8,189 bases of DNA from Phycisphaerae bacterium (lineage in GTDB: Bacteria; Planctomycetota; Phycisphaerae; UBA1845; Fen-1342), in assembly GCA_022842805.1 (NCBI GenBank), contig JALHOX010000203.1:1-8189 (forward strand), read 5' to 3'. Positions 6,787 to 8,189 of this stretch are shown here, one piece after another (position 1 is the stretch's first letter; every line of letters begins with the position of its first letter). The notes under the pieces were generated by a model. The model saw nothing but the letters and a program-made list of their open reading frames with translations. It ran no database searches and was not told the DNA's origin. A program made the position numbers and the translations under genes.

Positions 6787-7640
6787 TGTCGCCCGAATCC
6801 ACCGCCAAATTCGACGCCGCCCGGCAACGCTTACGCCATGCCGGTTCGGTCGTCGTCGCCTTCAGCGGCGGCATCGACAGCGCCGTCGCTTCGCTGCTGG
6901 CCGTTCAAGCGGTCGGCCCGGAGCGCAGCCTCGCCATCACCGGCCGCAGCCACGCCACACCCTCCGCCGAGCTCGAGTCGGTGGCCGAAATCGCGGCCGA
7001 AATCGGCATTCGCCACGAACTGCTCGACACCGACGAATTTGCAAACCCCGACTATCTGAGAAATCCGACCGATCGCTGCTATTACTGCAAGAACGAGCTG
7101 TACGGTCGGCTGACCGCGATCGCCGCCGAGCGACGCCTCGGCGTCGTCATCAACGGCCTGAATGCCGACGACCTCAGCGATTATCGGCCGGGAATCGAAG
7201 CCGCAAAGCAGCATGGAATCGTCGCGCCGCTCGCGGACGCCGCCATCTCGAAGGCCGAGATTCGCGCCTTCGCCGCCGCGCACGGCCTCTCGATCCATGA
7301 CAAGCCGGCCTCGCCCTGCTTGTCGTCGCGCGTGCCGTATGGCGAGGCCATTACGCCGGACAAACTGCGGCGGATCGACGCCGCCGAGCGGTTGCTGCGC
7401 GAGTTGGGTTTTCGTGAGTGTCGCGTCCGGCACCATGACCGCCTGGCGCGGATCGAAGTGCCGGCGGACGAGATCGAACGGCTCGCACGCGACGAGATCC
7501 GCGAACGGCTCGATGCGGAACTGCGCGCGATGGGTTTCTTGTATGTGACGCTCGATCTGCGCGGCCTGCGCAGCGGCAGCTTGAACGAGGCGCTGATCGG
7601 CAGCGGACTCGCAACGGCGCTCGCCCAGCGAGGCGATTGA
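6786..7640 (+). CDS. larE: ATP-dependent sulfur transferase LarE, three-cysteine type
   Basis: LarE belongs to the PP-loop ATPases. In lactobacilli it adenylates and then thiolates the carboxylates of the pyridinium-dicarboxylate precursor of the nickel-pincer cofactor of lactate racemase. The 284-residue product has the PP-loop AFSGGIDSA (25-33), PTDRCYYCKNELY (94-106), GLNADDLSDYRPG (124-136), PASPCLSSRVPYG (174-186) and the C-terminal YVTLDLRGLRSG segment. C178 corresponds to the sacrificial Cys176 of Lactobacillus plantarum LarE. C98 and C101 are additional and, from memory, absent there; the three together fit the class that holds a [4Fe-4S] cluster and so need not sacrifice the cysteine. 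It overlaps pssA by one base and the next gene by one base. No larA, larB or larC is in the window, so the true acceptor of the sulfur is open. Family call firm, substrate not. Confidence 0.9.
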   Translation: MSPESTAKFDAARQRLRHAGSVVVAFSGGIDSAVASLLAVQAVGPERSLAITGRSHATPSAELESVAEIAAEIGIRHELLDTDEFANPDYLRNPTDRCYYCKNELYGRLTAIAAERRLGVVINGLNADDLSDYRPGIEAAKQHGIVAPLADAAISKAEIRAFAAAHGLSIHDKPASPCLSSRVPYGEAITPDKLRRIDAAERLLRELGFRECRVRHHDRLARIEVPADEIERLARDEIRERLDAELRAMGFLYVTLDLRGLRSGSLNEALIGSGLATALAQRGD

Positions 7641-8189
7641 TGAGCAAACCACGCGATGGAGAACAGATGAGTGCAACGTCGACCGACGCGCAGCTGACCA
7701 ACGCCGAGGCGGCGGCTCAGGCCGGCCCGCAAAGCGATCCGGTCGTTCTCATTCTCAAGGTCGCGTGGCTGGCCATCGTGCTGGGATTTGTCATGCAGAT
7801 CCTCGCGTCGGCCGCAGCGTGGATCGGCGGAAAGGAACCCCAGTTGAAGGAGTTCCTGGCCGAGGGCGCCGCAAAGATCAGTTGGTCCACCATCGTCTGC
7901 GTCGGCCTCGCGCTCGGCGCCGCGGCTTCAAAGATGCGCACCGCATACACGGGCTTCGCCGGCTTTTTGGCCGCCCCGGTCGGATTCATCGCCGCCCGCA
8001 CCACGCAGAAGAGCACCACGCAGGCCTTCGGCATGACCGCACCCGCCGCCATCGCTACGGGCATTTTCGTCACGATTCTGCTGCTGAAAGCCGCCGAATA
8101 TGCGTCGCTCGGCGCGCTGCTCGCCAGGCTGGGCGAAAAGCCCAAGGCCACGCTGGCCTCTTTCCTCGGCGTCGGTCTCGCGATCGGCC
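7640..8189 (+). CDS. Unrecognised multi-pass membrane protein, 3' end outside window
   Basis: I do not recognise this family. The frame is open from ATG 7640, which overlaps the larE stop, to the end of the window (183 codons). A polar, Ala/Gln-rich N-terminus of about 33 residues is followed by hydrophobic segments at about 35-62, 80-97, 101-119 and 128-150, with a fifth beginning near 172. The loop at 63-79 is charged and the loop at 155-170 is Lys/Arg-bearing. No catalytic or metal-binding motif and no signal peptide is seen. Codon use (GC-rich third positions) matches the neighbours, so it is a real gene. Two starts are plausible: ATG 7640 with GAGG at 7630-7633, and ATG 7667 with GGAGAA at 7658-7663. 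Tight coupling to larE suggests co-expression; a transporter or membrane partner role is only a guess. Confidence 0.78.
   Translation, partial: MSKPRDGEQMSATSTDAQLTNAEAAAQAGPQSDPVVLILKVAWLAIVLGFVMQILASAAAWIGGKEPQLKEFLAEGAAKISWSTIVCVGLALGAAASKMRTAYTGFAGFLAAPVGFIAARTTQKSTTQAFGMTAPAAIATGIFVTILLLKAAEYASLGALLARLGEKPKATLASFLGVGLAIG

Overview
The window is GC-rich and densely coding, and reads like a chromosome segment of a Gram-negative-type bacterium, most probably a Planctomycetota member. The evidence is an LptB-type ATPase (so LPS or a similar outer-membrane lipid is transported), a short-type phosphatidylserine decarboxylase beside a phosphatidylserine synthase, and a signal peptidase I carrying a large insert before its GDN..DSR box, which I associate with planctomycetes. 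The phylum call rests on the general look of the proteins and is moderate in confidence. I see no tRNA, rRNA, insertion sequence, CRISPR array or phage gene.

Layout. Positions 1-968 (+) hold the C-terminal part of a signal peptidase I. A gap of about 300 bases follows, with one exact DnaA-box consensus, and then lptB (1268-2050, +, TTG start with a strong Shine-Dalgarno). Next is korB (2132-3148, +), the TPP-binding beta subunit of a 2-oxoacid:ferredoxin oxidoreductase, with no alpha subunit beside it. korB converges on nadK (4152-3247, -). The gap of about 100 bases between them holds a 12-bp hairpin and a G-quadruplex motif on the nadK sense strand. nadK diverges from a Cof-like HAD hydrolase (4250-5092, +) across 97 bases. 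From 5151 the + strand carries a tight series: psd (5151-5816), pssA (5818-6786), larE (6786-7640) and an unrecognised multi-pass membrane protein (7640 to the window end). The last three junctions are a 1-base gap and two one-base overlaps, so these four genes are probably one translationally coupled operon.

How the genes fit together. PssA makes phosphatidylserine from CDP-diacylglycerol and serine, and Psd decarboxylates it to phosphatidylethanolamine, so the pair forms a complete two-step PE branch. LptB (lipid export to the outer membrane) and signal peptidase (secretion) make the region rich in envelope functions. NadK (NADP supply) and KorB (ferredoxin-linked carbon metabolism) are central metabolism. 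LarE, a sulfur-insertion enzyme, and the membrane protein behind it are the least expected members. LarE has the three-cysteine pattern that suggests an iron-sulfur cluster type, and none of larA, larB or larC is present here. I do not see a clearly new defence or mobile system. The points most worth a second look are the signal peptidase insert, the korB-nadK intergenic structures, the possibly leaderless korB promoter, and the larE-membrane protein pair.
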